A model generated the notes under the pieces. That model was given only the letters and a program-made list of their open reading frames with translations. It did no database searches and was not told the origin of the DNA. Position numbers and translations under genes: made by a program. 64,000 bases of DNA from Gemmatimonadaceae bacterium (GTDB lineage: Bacteria > Gemmatimonadota > Gemmatimonadetes > Gemmatimonadales > Gemmatimonadaceae), in NCBI GenBank assembly GCA_020851455.1, contig JADZCT010000007.1, positions 1 to 64,000 on the forward strand, read 5' to 3'. Position 1 is the first letter of the stretch. Every line of letters starts with the position of its first letter. Positions 24,576-35,587 of this stretch are shown here, one piece after another.

Positions 24576-26834
24576 ATGGGCGGACTCCTTGCACCGCTTC
24601 CTCAGTCCATTGTGACCACGCCAGTCATCGAGCGAATCTCTCCGGCCAACGTTGCGTGGCTGAAGGAATTCTCGGTCGCGATGCACCGCCGGTTCGCGTA
24701 TCCGCCGGGGCATCCGTCGTCGGTCGCCGCAGGGAAGGTCGCGGTTCGCGCGCTGGAGCAGGCGCTTGTCGTCGCGCCCGAAATCGTGATGACGATCGGG
24801 CGGCGGCACCTCTCCATCGGAGGCGCGGTGAGCGACCCCAGGAACCCTGCGCTGGGAGAGCTCGCCGAGCGGCTGCATCGCCAGGGCATCGCGGCAATCA
24901 CGCTGCGCGAGGGGCTGGGCGAAGCCGATTTCGACGCACTGCTCGGCTTCATCGTCACTTCGCACGCCCCGGAATCTGAAGACGACGACTTGACGACACC
25001 ACGCCTGGGCGAACACGTGTCGGTCGAACTCCTCAGCTACGACGGGCTCGTGCTGGACGAGGAAGAGGAAGATGGCCCCGGGCACGACGAGAAGGCGGAA
25101 CACCTCTGGCAGCAACTGGCCGAGGCGGCGTTGATCGGATGGGACGACGGCGGGGGCACCGGGAAGGGTGGCGGTGGTGGTGCAGCGAGTGACACGCGCG
25201 AAGAGAACGGTGGCCCCGCGTCCGAACCGGCCCCGGAGCCGTCCGGCGCAGCCGGGAAGCAGCCCGCGGCCGGTGACGCCGCTCCGGCCGACGCGCCGCC
25301 TGCGACCCGCCGCTCGGGTTCGCTCAGACGGTCGGCCCAGTTGTCCGCCGTGTTCAGCGCCGAGCAGATTGCGGCCGCGATCAGCGCGCGCGCGCGGGCC
25401 GATGGCGACCGGCCCGCGATCCTCAAGTCGCTGCTGCGTATCGGCCGGCACGTCCGCCGCCGCGGCCGCGGGGGCAGCGGCGCCGTGGCGGCGCGGCTGC
25501 GTGAAGTGCTCGAGAAGCTCGAGCCCGGCACGCTCGCGAAGCTTCTCGAAGGGGAGCCGGATCCGGCGCGCCAGCGACTGCTCCTGATCCAGGGAGTTGA
25601 TTCGCTGCCGGTGTCGGCCGTGACGGACTGGATCGAGGCGGCGGCAACGAGCGGTGGCAAGACGGTCTCGAGCCACCTCCTGCTCCTCTTCAAGAAGCTC
25701 GCGGCGCAGACGCATCGGCGCGCCGACTCCGGGGCCGACGAAGGAGGCGAGCCGATCCGCGAGGCCGCCCGCAAGCTCATTGACGACTGGACGTTCGAGG
25801 CCGGGGGCTCCGATGCGCACGGCGCCCTCCTCGCGAAGATTGGCGCATACGATTCTCCCGACACGCAGAAGGACGGCGGCGGGGGCGCCGGCGCCGACGT
25901 GATCGTGCAGATCGCACTCGAGACGAACGTCTCCGGTCCGGACGTAGGTGTTGCGGTGAGCCAGCTCATTGACGAGAAGCGCCTGGGCCTGCTGTTCCGG
26001 TTCCTCGACGAAGCCGAGCGCGCATCCGTTGCCGCGCCGATGATTGCGGAACAGTTGCTCGAGCCCGAGATGGTGCGCCTCGTGATGCTCGCCGAGCCGA
26101 TAGAGACGGAAGGTGCGCGCCTGCTGCTCGAGCGCTGCGAGCTTCCCCAGGCCGATGCCCTCCTCGACGCGCTCGCAATCTCCGAGTCGGAGGCGACCCG
26201 CCGTCTCCTGCTGGCGCGGCTGGGAGAGCTCGGCGACTCGGTGCGCGACAAGCTGATCGCGCGGCTGGACGGGGCGACGTGGTATGTGCAGCGCAACCTT
26301 CTCATGCTCCTTGCCGCGCTTCCGGACCCGCCACAGGACCTTCCATTCGACAGCTTCACCGCGAGCGAGGAGCCCATGCTGCGCCTCGAGGCCTATCGCC
26401 TGCTCGCGAAGATACCCGCCCGTCGCGAAAAGGCGGTACACGACGCGCTCTCCGACCCGGATCAGCGCGTCGTTCGCGGCGGCATCGAGCTTGCCGCCGA
26501 TGGCGTCGGCCGCCGTTCCCACGCGCGGCTCCTGCAGCTCGTCGAGGAGGCCGCCGAGGGATCCGACATCCGGATCAGGGGCATCGCGCTCCTCGTTCAC
26601 GTGTCCCTGCCGGCTTCGCGCGACTGGCTGCTCGCGCACGTGCGCCGCAGGCGCGGCTTCCTGGTGTTCCGCCGCTGGGCCCTGGTTCCCAGGTCGCCCG
26701 AAATGCTGGCCGCGCTTCGTGTGCTTGCCCAGCGCTGGCCCGCCGACCCGGATGCAAGAGCAACGCTGGCGCTCGCGGCGGGCTCGGGCGACCAGCACCT
26801 GGCTGCGGCAGCGGCCGGGCGGGAGGCGAAGTGA
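24576..26834 (+). CDS. HEAT-repeat protein with an N-terminal domain shared with the next gene
   Basis: About 752 residues, no signal peptide. The N-terminal region contains FAYPPGHPSS followed by MTIGRRHLSIGGAV and HRQGIAAITL, a pattern that recurs at the start of the HD-GYP protein encoded next. Then come an acidic linker (DEEEEDG), a Gly/Pro/Ala-rich disordered part, and a C-terminal half of alpha-helical HEAT-like repeats (for example EPMLRLEAYRLLAKIPARREK, then DPDQRVVRGGIELAADGVG). HEAT arrays usually serve as protein-binding scaffolds. The stop overlaps the GTG of the HD-GYP gene, which implies joint translation and perhaps a complex. The start is uncertain: GTG at 24612 is an alternative and neither has a good SD sequence. 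Confidence 0.6.
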   Translation: MGGLLAPLPQSIVTTPVIERISPANVAWLKEFSVAMHRRFAYPPGHPSSVAAGKVAVRALEQALVVAPEIVMTIGRRHLSIGGAVSDPRNPALGELAERLHRQGIAAITLREGLGEADFDALLGFIVTSHAPESEDDDLTTPRLGEHVSVELLSYDGLVLDEEEEDGPGHDEKAEHLWQQLAEAALIGWDDGGGTGKGGGGGAASDTREENGGPASEPAPEPSGAAGKQPAAGDAAPADAPPATRRSGSLRRSAQLSAVFSAEQIAAAISARARADGDRPAILKSLLRIGRHVRRRGRGGSGAVAARLREVLEKLEPGTLAKLLEGEPDPARQRLLLIQGVDSLPVSAVTDWIEAAATSGGKTVSSHLLLLFKKLAAQTHRRADSGADEGGEPIREAARKLIDDWTFEAGGSDAHGALLAKIGAYDSPDTQKDGGGGAGADVIVQIALETNVSGPDVGVAVSQLIDEKRLGLLFRFLDEAERASVAAPMIAEQLLEPEMVRLVMLAEPIETEGARLLLERCELPQADALLDALAISESEATRRLLLARLGELGDSVRDKLIARLDGATWYVQRNLLMLLAALPDPPQDLPFDSFTASEEPMLRLEAYRLLAKIPARREKAVHDALSDPDQRVVRGGIELAADGVGRRSHARLLQLVEEAAEGSDIRIRGIALLVHVSLPASRDWLLAHVRRRRGFLVFRRWALVPRSPEMLAALRVLAQRWPADPDARATLALAAGSGDQHLAAAAAGREAK

Positions 26835-28021
26835 ACGCGCCCGCTGCCGTGATGGTGTCGCTTGGGCAGTGCCTTTCCACGATGTCGCTCTATTCGTCCG
26901 GACACCCAGCGCGTGAGCGCGTGTTGGACTCTTCATTCGCGAAACTGGCCGATCTGCTCAACGACATCCAATACGCCGACTTTTCCATCATTGGCGACGG
27001 CGTCGTGTTCCATGACCGCGTTGTCGAGGAACTGCGCAACTGGGACTGGGCACCGCGCCTGAGCGCGGCGGGGATCGGCCGCATCGAGATTGACGCCGAC
27101 GTAACGCGCGAGGATTGGTCGCTCGCGCTGGATGAGATGTACGCGCGTCTCGATGGCAAACCAATGGACAGCAGCGCACAGCGGCAGACCGTCGCCACGT
27201 CGGTTCGCTTCGGCCCGCTGCGGGTGCTTGCTGGCGCTGAAGGCGCCGAGCAGGCCGTCGAGGAGAAGCCCGCGCCCGCGATCGAGTACGAGGCGGCGGC
27301 ACGCCTCGCCCTCTCGCTCGCCGAGGAGGTCGTCACGGTCAATTGGATCCACGAGGAAGTGCTCTCCACCGAGCGTATCCCCATGGCGGAGGTGGAGGCC
27401 GTGGTGGGCTCGCTTGCGATCGCGATGCACCGCGACAAGGGCCTGCTGCTGCCGCTCGTGATGCTCAAGGAGTTCGACCAGTACACGACCACCCATGCGT
27501 GCAACGTGGCGGTGCTGGCAATGGGCCTGGCGGAAGCCGTCGGGTGTTCGAGAGCGGAGGTTCGCGCCTTCGGGGTGGCGGGCCTGCTTCACGACATTGG
27601 CAAGGTGCGCGTCCCGCGCGATATCCTCAACAAGCCGGGCCGCCTCACCCCGGAGGAGATGTCGGTGATGGCGACACACCCCGCCGAGGGCGCGCGTATC
27701 CTGCTCGAGAAGCACAAGCAGATGCAGATGGCGGCGGTGGTGGCGTACGAGCATCACGTGCACCTCGACGGCGCCGGGTACCCGCGCTTCCAGTGGAACC
27801 GTGGCTGCCACTTTGCGAGTCGGCTCGTGCACGTCTGCGACATCTACGACGCCCTCTCCACCAACCGGCCATATCGCAAGCCGTGGACTACCGAGCAGGT
27901 GCTCAACTACATAGAAGAGCGCGCCAGGTCGGAGCTCGATCCTTCGCTCGCGCATACCTTTGCAAGCATGGTGCGCGGCGCGACGATCGCCCCGATGCCG
28001 CCCCCGGGGCTGGCCGGCTGA
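26831..28021 (+). CDS. HD-GYP domain phosphodiesterase
   Basis: A 396-residue cytoplasmic protein. The C-terminal half (from about residue 215) is an HD-GYP domain with the full set of metal and substrate motifs: HDIGK (His254-Asp255), THPAEGA, and HHVHLDGAGYP. Such domains hydrolyse cyclic di-GMP or related cyclic dinucleotides. The N-terminal 150 residues (LYSSGHPARE ... DFSIIGDGVVFHD ... AAGIGRIEID) resemble the N-terminal domain of the preceding HEAT-repeat protein and probably act as a sensing or partner-binding module. The GTG start overlaps the stop of that gene. Enzymatic activity is likely since all motifs are present; the exact nucleotide is inferred. Confidence 0.85.
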   Translation: MNAPAAVMVSLGQCLSTMSLYSSGHPARERVLDSSFAKLADLLNDIQYADFSIIGDGVVFHDRVVEELRNWDWAPRLSAAGIGRIEIDADVTREDWSLALDEMYARLDGKPMDSSAQRQTVATSVRFGPLRVLAGAEGAEQAVEEKPAPAIEYEAAARLALSLAEEVVTVNWIHEEVLSTERIPMAEVEAVVGSLAIAMHRDKGLLLPLVMLKEFDQYTTTHACNVAVLAMGLAEAVGCSRAEVRAFGVAGLLHDIGKVRVPRDILNKPGRLTPEEMSVMATHPAEGARILLEKHKQMQMAAVVAYEHHVHLDGAGYPRFQWNRGCHFASRLVHVCDIYDALSTNRPYRKPWTTEQVLNYIEERARSELDPSLAHTFASMVRGATIAPMPPPGLAG

Positions 28022-28365
28022 ACCGGGCGCGCGTCTCATTAACAGAACCTTTCACGTGCTTCACTGGCACGTAAGGCGTCGCTTCGCAGACTACGCGCGT
28101 CCGCAGCAGTTGCGGTGTTGGACGATGCGGCCGTCGCGAGCGGAGAAAGCACTAACGTAGGTGGGGTTCCGCGATCGGCTGGCGCAGTGGTTTAGTCATG
28201 CGCCGGTACACTGGGGGGTGAACCGTGTGCGTGGCGAGGCCCGTGGCCGGAAACGGTCACGGGCCGTGCGCTTTATGCGCGCTTGCGCACTCGAACCTCC
28301 TCGACCGGGTTCGTATTATTGTGGACGGTGCGCGCGGATGTGCCTCCGTCTCTGACCGCCAGGCG
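28022..28365 (+). other. Intergenic stretch with hairpins, no gene recognised
   Basis: Between the HD-GYP gene and the zinc-ribbon gene I find no convincing coding region. Three inverted repeats are visible: ACGTGC/GCACGT near 28053-28072, GGCGCA/TGCGCC around 28180-28205, and an eleven-base pair GGCCCGTGGCC/GGTCACGGGCC (one G-U pair, six-base loop) at 28238-28265. None has a T-run. The last could be a terminator of the upstream operon or part of a 5' leader of the next gene; I could not match it to a known RNA family. Confidence 0.4.
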
Positions 28366-29415
28366 ATGTTCTCCACCTGCATCTTCTGCAACGAACCGCT
28401 GGGCTCGAACGAGGTGTTCGAGACGTTTCCGGTAGGGCGGCGCCTCGCATTCGACGCCGCGCGCGGACGGCTCTGGGTGGTGTGCCCCTCATGCGAGCGG
28501 TGGAACCTCTCGCCGCTCGACGAGCGCTGGGAGGCGATCGAGCAGGCCGAAAAGCTCTACTGCGACACCCGCCGCCGCGTTAGCACCGACAACATCGGCC
28601 TTGCGCGGCTTCGTGAAGGAACCACGCTGGTGAGGATTGGCGAACCACAGCGCCCCGAGTTCGCAGCGTGGCGCTACGGAGACCAGTTCGGCCGCCGCCG
28701 GACGAGGGCGCTGCTCCTGGCTGGCGGCGGCATCGCGGCGGTGAGCGGAGTCGTCGTTGGCGGAACGATCGCAGGCGTGAGCGTGGGCGCGTTCGCCTAC
28801 TCCTTCACGCAGGTGGGCGACCGGATCGTTCGCGGAAACCCGAAGGCCGTGGTCGCAACGATCAAGACGGAATCGAACGGGGTGGTGCACGTGCAGCGCC
28901 GCCACCTGGGCGAGTCGTTCGTGAACCGTGCACCCGATGGATCCCTCGGCCTCTCGCTCCGGTTCAAGGAGGGCCAGGCCGACTTCACGGGTGAGGAGGC
29001 AGCGCGCATTGCGTCCATAATCGTTCCCAAGGTCAATCGCTTTGGCGGCAGCAGGCGCGAAGTCGCGCAGGCGGTCGAGGCGATCGAGCGGGTCGGCAGT
29101 TCCGAGCGATTCCTCTCCGCCGTGGGCAGATACGCACGGGGATCTGACCCTGGCAGCCATGGCTCCCCGACGTGGACCCGTAAGCGTGGCGCCACGCCGT
29201 ACCACAAGCTCGGACTCTTCGCAATCCCGAAGACGGACCGCCTCGCCCTCGAAATGGCGCTTCACGAGGAGGCCGAGCGACGCGCCATGGAAGGCGAGCT
29301 CGATGCGCTCGAGGAGGCGTGGCGCGACGCCGAGGAGATCGCGGCCATTGCCGACTCCCTCTTCGTCCCGGAGTCGGTGGAGGAGAAGCTCAGGAAACTG
29401 AAGGCCCGCGGCTGA
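28366..29415 (+). CDS. Zinc-ribbon membrane protein of unknown function
   Basis: A 349-residue protein. It starts with a four-cysteine zinc-ribbon pattern: Cys5 and Cys8 in CIFC, Cys40 and Cys43 in CPSC. A hydrophobic stretch near residues 114-148 (LLLAGGGIAAVSGVVVGG and on) looks like one or two membrane helices. The remainder is polar, with a region around GVVHVQRRHLGESF and an acidic, helical C-terminus (HEEAERRAMEGELDALEEAW) that may form a coiled coil. The ATG is chosen because it places the first cysteine pair at the N-terminus; the frame stays open upstream. I do not recognise the family. It stands alone between two clusters on the plus strand. Confidence 0.6.
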   Translation: MFSTCIFCNEPLGSNEVFETFPVGRRLAFDAARGRLWVVCPSCERWNLSPLDERWEAIEQAEKLYCDTRRRVSTDNIGLARLREGTTLVRIGEPQRPEFAAWRYGDQFGRRRTRALLLAGGGIAAVSGVVVGGTIAGVSVGAFAYSFTQVGDRIVRGNPKAVVATIKTESNGVVHVQRRHLGESFVNRAPDGSLGLSLRFKEGQADFTGEEAARIASIIVPKVNRFGGSRREVAQAVEAIERVGSSERFLSAVGRYARGSDPGSHGSPTWTRKRGATPYHKLGLFAIPKTDRLALEMALHEEAERRAMEGELDALEEAWRDAEEIAAIADSLFVPESVEEKLRKLKARG

Positions 29416-29485
29416 ACCAGGCGCGCCGCGGCGCGCAGCGTCGTATGATATGTGTTGCTGGAGAAGTCCCGGGCGAAAAACCCTC

Positions 29486-29491
29486 AGGAGG
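29486..29491 (+). promoter_or_regulatory. Shine-Dalgarno sequence deciding the BNR gene start
   Basis: AGGAGG, eight bases before a GTG codon at 29500. It supports that GTG over a more upstream start in the same frame and gives a typical signal peptide. Confidence 0.6.
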
Positions 29492-29499
29492 ACGTCGTC

Positions 29500-32400
29500 G
29501 TGCGTTCAAGCGTCGTGAGAGCCGTCATTGCCACCGCCCTTGCGGCGGCCGCCAGCGCGCCAGCCGTCGCGCAGGATCCCAACATTGCCGCCGCGCTCCA
29601 CTGGCGGAACATCGGCCCGGTACGCGCGGGGCGCACCCGCGCGGCGGTGGGCGTGCCGCAGCAGCCGGGAACATTCTACGCCGGGTTCGACAACGGCGGC
29701 GTCTGGCGCACCACCGACTACGGCTCGAACTGGAGCCCCATCTTCGACAGCGAGGGCACGGGATCAATCGGCGCGATCGCCGTGGCACCCTCGAACCCCT
29801 CGATCATCTATGTCGGCACAGGCGCGGGAATAATCCGCCCCGACCTCGCCACGGGCGACGGCATGTACAAGTCCACGGACGGCGGCAAGACGTGGACCCA
29901 CCTGGGCCTGCGCGAGACGCAGATGATCGCGTGGATTGACGTTGACCCGAAGGATCCCAGCCGGCTCTTCGTAGCGGCACTCGGCCACCCGTACGGACCC
30001 AACGCCGAGCGCGGAATCTTCCGCAGCACCGACGGTGGCCAGTCGTTCCAGAAGGTGCTGTACACAGACGAGTACACCAGCGGCAACGACGTCCGCATCG
30101 ACCCCCAGAACCCGAACGTCGTGTACGCGGCGATGTGGCAGCAGCAGCAGACGTTCTACGAGGCCTCGGACTTCCCGACGACCGTCGGCATAACCACCGG
30201 TGGCGTTTACAAGAGCATTGACGGCGGGACGACGTGGCGCCGTCTCACGGACGGGCTCCCCGCGACGGTGATTCAGGCGAACCTTGCGATCGCGCCAAGC
30301 AACACGCGGGTGCTTTACGCGACCGTGGCAGGGCAGGCCGGCGCTCCGGGCGCGGGCGGTGGGGGCGGCCGCGGGGGCGCTGGCGGCGGGATCAACATGT
30401 ACAAGAGCACCGATGCGGGCGAGCACTGGGCGCTCGCGCGATCGGACGAGGCCGCGAGCCGGGGACTGCCGCCGGATTCGCGCCCCCTCGGGCGCATCGG
30501 CGGCGGCGACCTCCCGACGGTGACCGTTGACCCGAAGAATCCGCAGGTCGTGTACACCGCGTCAACCGTGATGTGGCGCTCCGACGACGGCGGCTCAACG
30601 TGGACAGCGGTGCGCGGCGCCCCCGGCGGGGACGACTACCAGCGCATCTGGATCAACCCCGACAATACCGACATCCTCTTCGTCGTCGCCGACCAGGGGG
30701 CGGTAGTGTCGGCCAACCGCGGCCTGAGCTGGAGTAACTGGTACACGCAGTCCACGGCGGCGATGTACCACGTGACCGCCGACAACGACTTCCCCTATCG
30801 CCTCTGCGGCGGACAGCAGGATTCCGGCTCGGCGTGCGTCGCGAGCCGGTCCGATGATGGGATCATCACGTTCAACGACTGGCACCCGGTGAACATCCAG
30901 GAGTACGGCATCGCCGCGCCCGATCCCAGGAACCCCGACATGGTATACGGCAGCGCGCGCAACGGCGTCTCGCTGTGGGACCGGAAGACGCGTCAGACCC
31001 GGCAGGTTGGCCCCGACATGAGCGAGCGCGGTCCCAATGGCGAGGTGTACAACCGCAACGTCCGTACGATGCCGCTCGTCTGGTCACCCGTGAACCCGGA
31101 CGTCCTCTACTACGCATCGAACGCGGTGTGGAAGACCACCGACCGTGCGCAGAGCTGGAAGCGCGTCAGCCCCGACCTCACACGGCAAACGTGGGAAGTA
31201 CCCGCGAATGCCGGCAAGTACGCCAGCAGCGTTACCCCCGGGCCGCGCGGCACGATCACGGCGCTCGGCCCCTCGCCACGCAGCGAGGCCGTACTCTGGG
31301 CCGGCACCGACGATGGCAACGTGCAGGTCACGACCGACGGCGGCCTCACCTGGAAGAACGTGACTCCACCGGCCATCAAGCCGTGGACGCGCATCTTCAA
31401 CGTTGACGCGGGCCACTTCGACACGCAGACGGCGTACGTGGCAGCGAACACGATGCGGCTCGACGACATGAACCCACACTTCTGGCGCACACACGACGGC
31501 GGCAAGACATGGACCGAGATCAACAACGGCATCGCGCCGGGCGCGGTTGCCAACTCGATCCGCGAGGATCCGCGCACGCCGGGCCTCCTTTTTGGCGCGA
31601 CCGACACTCAGGTGTGGGTCTCGTTCGACGACGGCGCCAACTGGAGCTCGCTGCGCATTGACATGCCCGCGATCTCGGTGCGCGACCTCAAGGTCAAGGA
31701 CGACAGCACCTGCCATTGCTCCGACCTCGTGGCCGGCACGCACGGGCGCGGCTTCTACATCCTCGACGACATCACCCCGCTCCGCCAGATGGCCGCCCTC
31801 CGCAAGGCAGCGGCGGCGAACGAGGCATACCTCTTCAAGCCCGCGCCCGGCCTGCGGATTCGCTTCGGAGGCAACGACCCGACTCCGTGGCCGCCGGAAA
31901 TGCCCGCGGGCGAGAGCGCGCCGCCGGGCGCGCTGATTGACTACTATCTGCCGTCGAATACTTCAGGAGCAACGAAGCTCGAGATTCTCGACGCGGCCGG
32001 CAAGCTGGTGCGCACCTACTCGAGTACCGATCCGGTGCTCAACCCCGATCCGCACCGCGACCCGGCAGCGTACAACCAGGTCTGCCAACGGAATCCGAAC
32101 GCCCCGCGCTGCCAGTTCCCGCTCTACTGGGCGCCGCCGTCCTCGGCTCTCTCCAGCCAGCCGGGCGTGCATCGCTGGAGCTGGGAGCTACGCTACGACC
32201 CGATCGCGCCCGGCGCCGGCATGTCAACGACGGGCGCTGTGCCGGGGCGCACGTACGACATCGTCAACACGCCGTGGGTCCCGCCCGGCAGCTACACCGT
32301 CCGGCTCACCGCCAATGGCAAGTCGTACACGCAGCCAATCACCGTCCGGCTCGACCCGCGCGTGAAGCTTTCCCCCGTGACGCTCGCCCAGCTCAACTCG

Positions 32401-32832
32401 CTCACGAAGGAAATGCGTGACGGAGCCGTGGCAACGCGCGCGGCCTACGCGAAGGCGCGCGCGCTGCGCGGCGCGCTCGCGAGCGCGGGCGGCGCCGACG
32501 CCGAGGCGCTCAAAGCGAAGGTTGACTCGATCGCTCCCGCGCCCGCGGCCGGCGGCGGCGGACGCGGCGGGTTCGGCGGGTTCGGCGGGCGCGGCGGTGC
32601 GCCGCAGGGCCCGCCCAACCTCGAGTCCGCGGCCAACCAGATGATTTCTGCCGCCGTGGCGATAGGCGCCGCGGAAGCGGCTCCAACGGCCGGCAACCTC
32701 GCGGCCATCGGTCGCGCCCGCGAAGCGTCACGCGTTGCAATGGCCAGGTGGACGCAACTCTCCACCACGGGACTCATGCAGCTCAACGCCAAGCGGAAAG
32801 CGGCCGGACTCGGCGCGGTCAAGGCGCCCTGA
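29500..32832 (+). CDS. Secreted BNR/sortilin-like beta-propeller protein (second copy)
   Basis: A 1110-residue exported protein: signal peptide ending in ASAPAVAQD, then two propellers made of BNR repeats (KSTDGGKTW, RSTDGGQSF, KSIDGGTTW, RSDDGGSTW) separated by I.V.P.NP..VY stretches. A Gly-rich loop interrupts the first propeller (GAGGGGGRGGAGGG). The C-terminal part has a beta domain (LEILDAAGKLVRTY, YTVRLTANGKSYTQPITVR) similar to extracellular sorting or FlgD-like modules, followed by a helical tail with another Gly/Arg/Phe stretch. It is a paralogue of the minus-strand BNR protein at 18.4-21.3 kb. The propellers are expected to bind proteins or glycans outside the cytoplasm; no catalytic motif is visible. 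Confidence 0.85.
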   Translation: MRSSVVRAVIATALAAAASAPAVAQDPNIAAALHWRNIGPVRAGRTRAAVGVPQQPGTFYAGFDNGGVWRTTDYGSNWSPIFDSEGTGSIGAIAVAPSNPSIIYVGTGAGIIRPDLATGDGMYKSTDGGKTWTHLGLRETQMIAWIDVDPKDPSRLFVAALGHPYGPNAERGIFRSTDGGQSFQKVLYTDEYTSGNDVRIDPQNPNVVYAAMWQQQQTFYEASDFPTTVGITTGGVYKSIDGGTTWRRLTDGLPATVIQANLAIAPSNTRVLYATVAGQAGAPGAGGGGGRGGAGGGINMYKSTDAGEHWALARSDEAASRGLPPDSRPLGRIGGGDLPTVTVDPKNPQVVYTASTVMWRSDDGGSTWTAVRGAPGGDDYQRIWINPDNTDILFVVADQGAVVSANRGLSWSNWYTQSTAAMYHVTADNDFPYRLCGGQQDSGSACVASRSDDGIITFNDWHPVNIQEYGIAAPDPRNPDMVYGSARNGVSLWDRKTRQTRQVGPDMSERGPNGEVYNRNVRTMPLVWSPVNPDVLYYASNAVWKTTDRAQSWKRVSPDLTRQTWEVPANAGKYASSVTPGPRGTITALGPSPRSEAVLWAGTDDGNVQVTTDGGLTWKNVTPPAIKPWTRIFNVDAGHFDTQTAYVAANTMRLDDMNPHFWRTHDGGKTWTEINNGIAPGAVANSIREDPRTPGLLFGATDTQVWVSFDDGANWSSLRIDMPAISVRDLKVKDDSTCHCSDLVAGTHGRGFYILDDITPLRQMAALRKAAAANEAYLFKPAPGLRIRFGGNDPTPWPPEMPAGESAPPGALIDYYLPSNTSGATKLEILDAAGKLVRTYSSTDPVLNPDPHRDPAAYNQVCQRNPNAPRCQFPLYWAPPSSALSSQPGVHRWSWELRYDPIAPGAGMSTTGAVPGRTYDIVNTPWVPPGSYTVRLTANGKSYTQPITVRLDPRVKLSPVTLAQLNSLTKEMRDGAVATRAAYAKARALRGALASAGGADAEALKAKVDSIAPAPAAGGGGRGGFGGFGGRGGAPQGPPNLESAANQMISAAVAIGAAEAAPTAGNLAAIGRAREASRVAMARWTQLSTTGLMQLNAKRKAAGLGAVKAP

Positions 32833-32919
32833 CAAGCACCGCGCGATTCATCACATGACTAGAATTCGAGCAGCTTCACGAACCATGAACGAAGTGCAGC
32901 CAACCCGCAGCTGATTACG

Positions 32920-33672
32920 ATGGCAACCGCATCCGCAGCCGCGCACGCCGCCTCAGGCCCCCCGCGTGCGCACCGGCTCGTTCGCCTGTTCGCCGATACC
33001 ATCGGGCGCAAGTCCGTAGTAGCGGTCACCGGCGGCCTGATCATCCTCTTCCTGCTCGGTCACCTCGCTGGTAATCTCCTCATCTTCCGCGGTCAGGACG
33101 CGATCAACGAATACGCCCACCGCCTGAAGTCGAACCCGATCTACCCGCTCCTCTGGGTGGAGCGCGTGGGGATGCTCGGCGTGTTCCTGCTCCACGTGAT
33201 CGGCACCATCACGCTCACGCGCCGTAACCGCGCGGTGAGGCCCGTGCGCTACGAGATGTGGGTGCCGAGCCGTTCCACCGTGGCGGGCAGATACATGGCG
33301 CTCTCCGGCCTCGTCATCCTGGCGTTCGTCGTCTTCCACCTGCTGCACTTCACGCTCGGCGTGGTTGACCACTCCAACACGAGCCTCGATCTGCTCGACT
33401 CCGCCGGTCGGCGCGACGTGTACTCCGCGCTGGTCGGCAGCTTCCACAACCCGTGGATCGTGCTCAGCTACATCGTCGCGATCGGGCTCCTCGGGATGCA
33501 CCTCAGGCACGGAATATCGAGCGCGTTCCAGACCATCGGCGTGCATACCGCAAACGACAGCAGGATCGTGAAGACGGTGATGCTGGCGATCGTCGGCTTC
33601 CTCGTGATAGGCAACTGGGCGATCCCGCTCATGGTGCTCTTCGGCAAGATCCCGTACGCGGGAGGGATGTAA
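32920..33672 (+). CDS. sdhC: Succinate dehydrogenase cytochrome b subunit
   Basis: Membrane anchor of complex II, 250 residues, with five hydrophobic segments. It is of the single-subunit, dihaem type (type B), which explains why no sdhD gene is present. Histidines likely to bind haem lie in [34 protein letters not shown] and GMHLRHGI. The N-terminus holds [17 protein letters not shown], typical of this family. The ATG lies about 90 bases after the preceding gene. sdhA follows after one base, giving the order C-A-B seen in Bacteroidetes, Gemmatimonadetes and epsilonproteobacterial fumarate reductases. The protein passes electrons between SdhB and menaquinone or ubiquinone. Confidence 0.93.
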   Translation: MATASAAAHAASGPPRAHRLVRLFADTIGRKSVVAVTGGLIILFLLGHLAGNLLIFRGQDAINEYAHRLKSNPIYPLLWVERVGMLGVFLLHVIGTITLTRRNRAVRPVRYEMWVPSRSTVAGRYMALSGLVILAFVVFHLLHFTLGVVDHSNTSLDLLDSAGRRDVYSALVGSFHNPWIVLSYIVAIGLLGMHLRHGISSAFQTIGVHTANDSRIVKTVMLAIVGFLVIGNWAIPLMVLFGKIPYAGGM

Positions 33673-33673
33673 G

Positions 33674-35583
<1,910 letters not shown>

Positions 35584-35587
<4 letters not shown>

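Noticed and set aside
24456-26936. 826-residue open frame antisense to the HEAT-repeat gene
   Set aside because: Composition typical of a reverse-strand shadow; the plus strand has helical repeat structure and a coupled downstream gene.
28161-28260. tRNA-like stretch in the spacer before the zinc-ribbon gene
   Set aside because: Some hairpins are present, but there is no GTTCRANYC T-loop block and no seven-base acceptor stem.
18362-32832. Sialidase activity for the BNR proteins
   Set aside because: Asp-box repeats occur in many non-enzymatic propellers, and I could not place the sialidase arginine triad, the tyrosine or the acid.
29500-32832. Tandem repeat or CRISPR-like array from the many GGC/GCG runs
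   Set aside because: The repetition comes from Gly/Arg/Ala codons in low-complexity protein segments; there are no regular direct repeats with unique spacers anywhere in the window.
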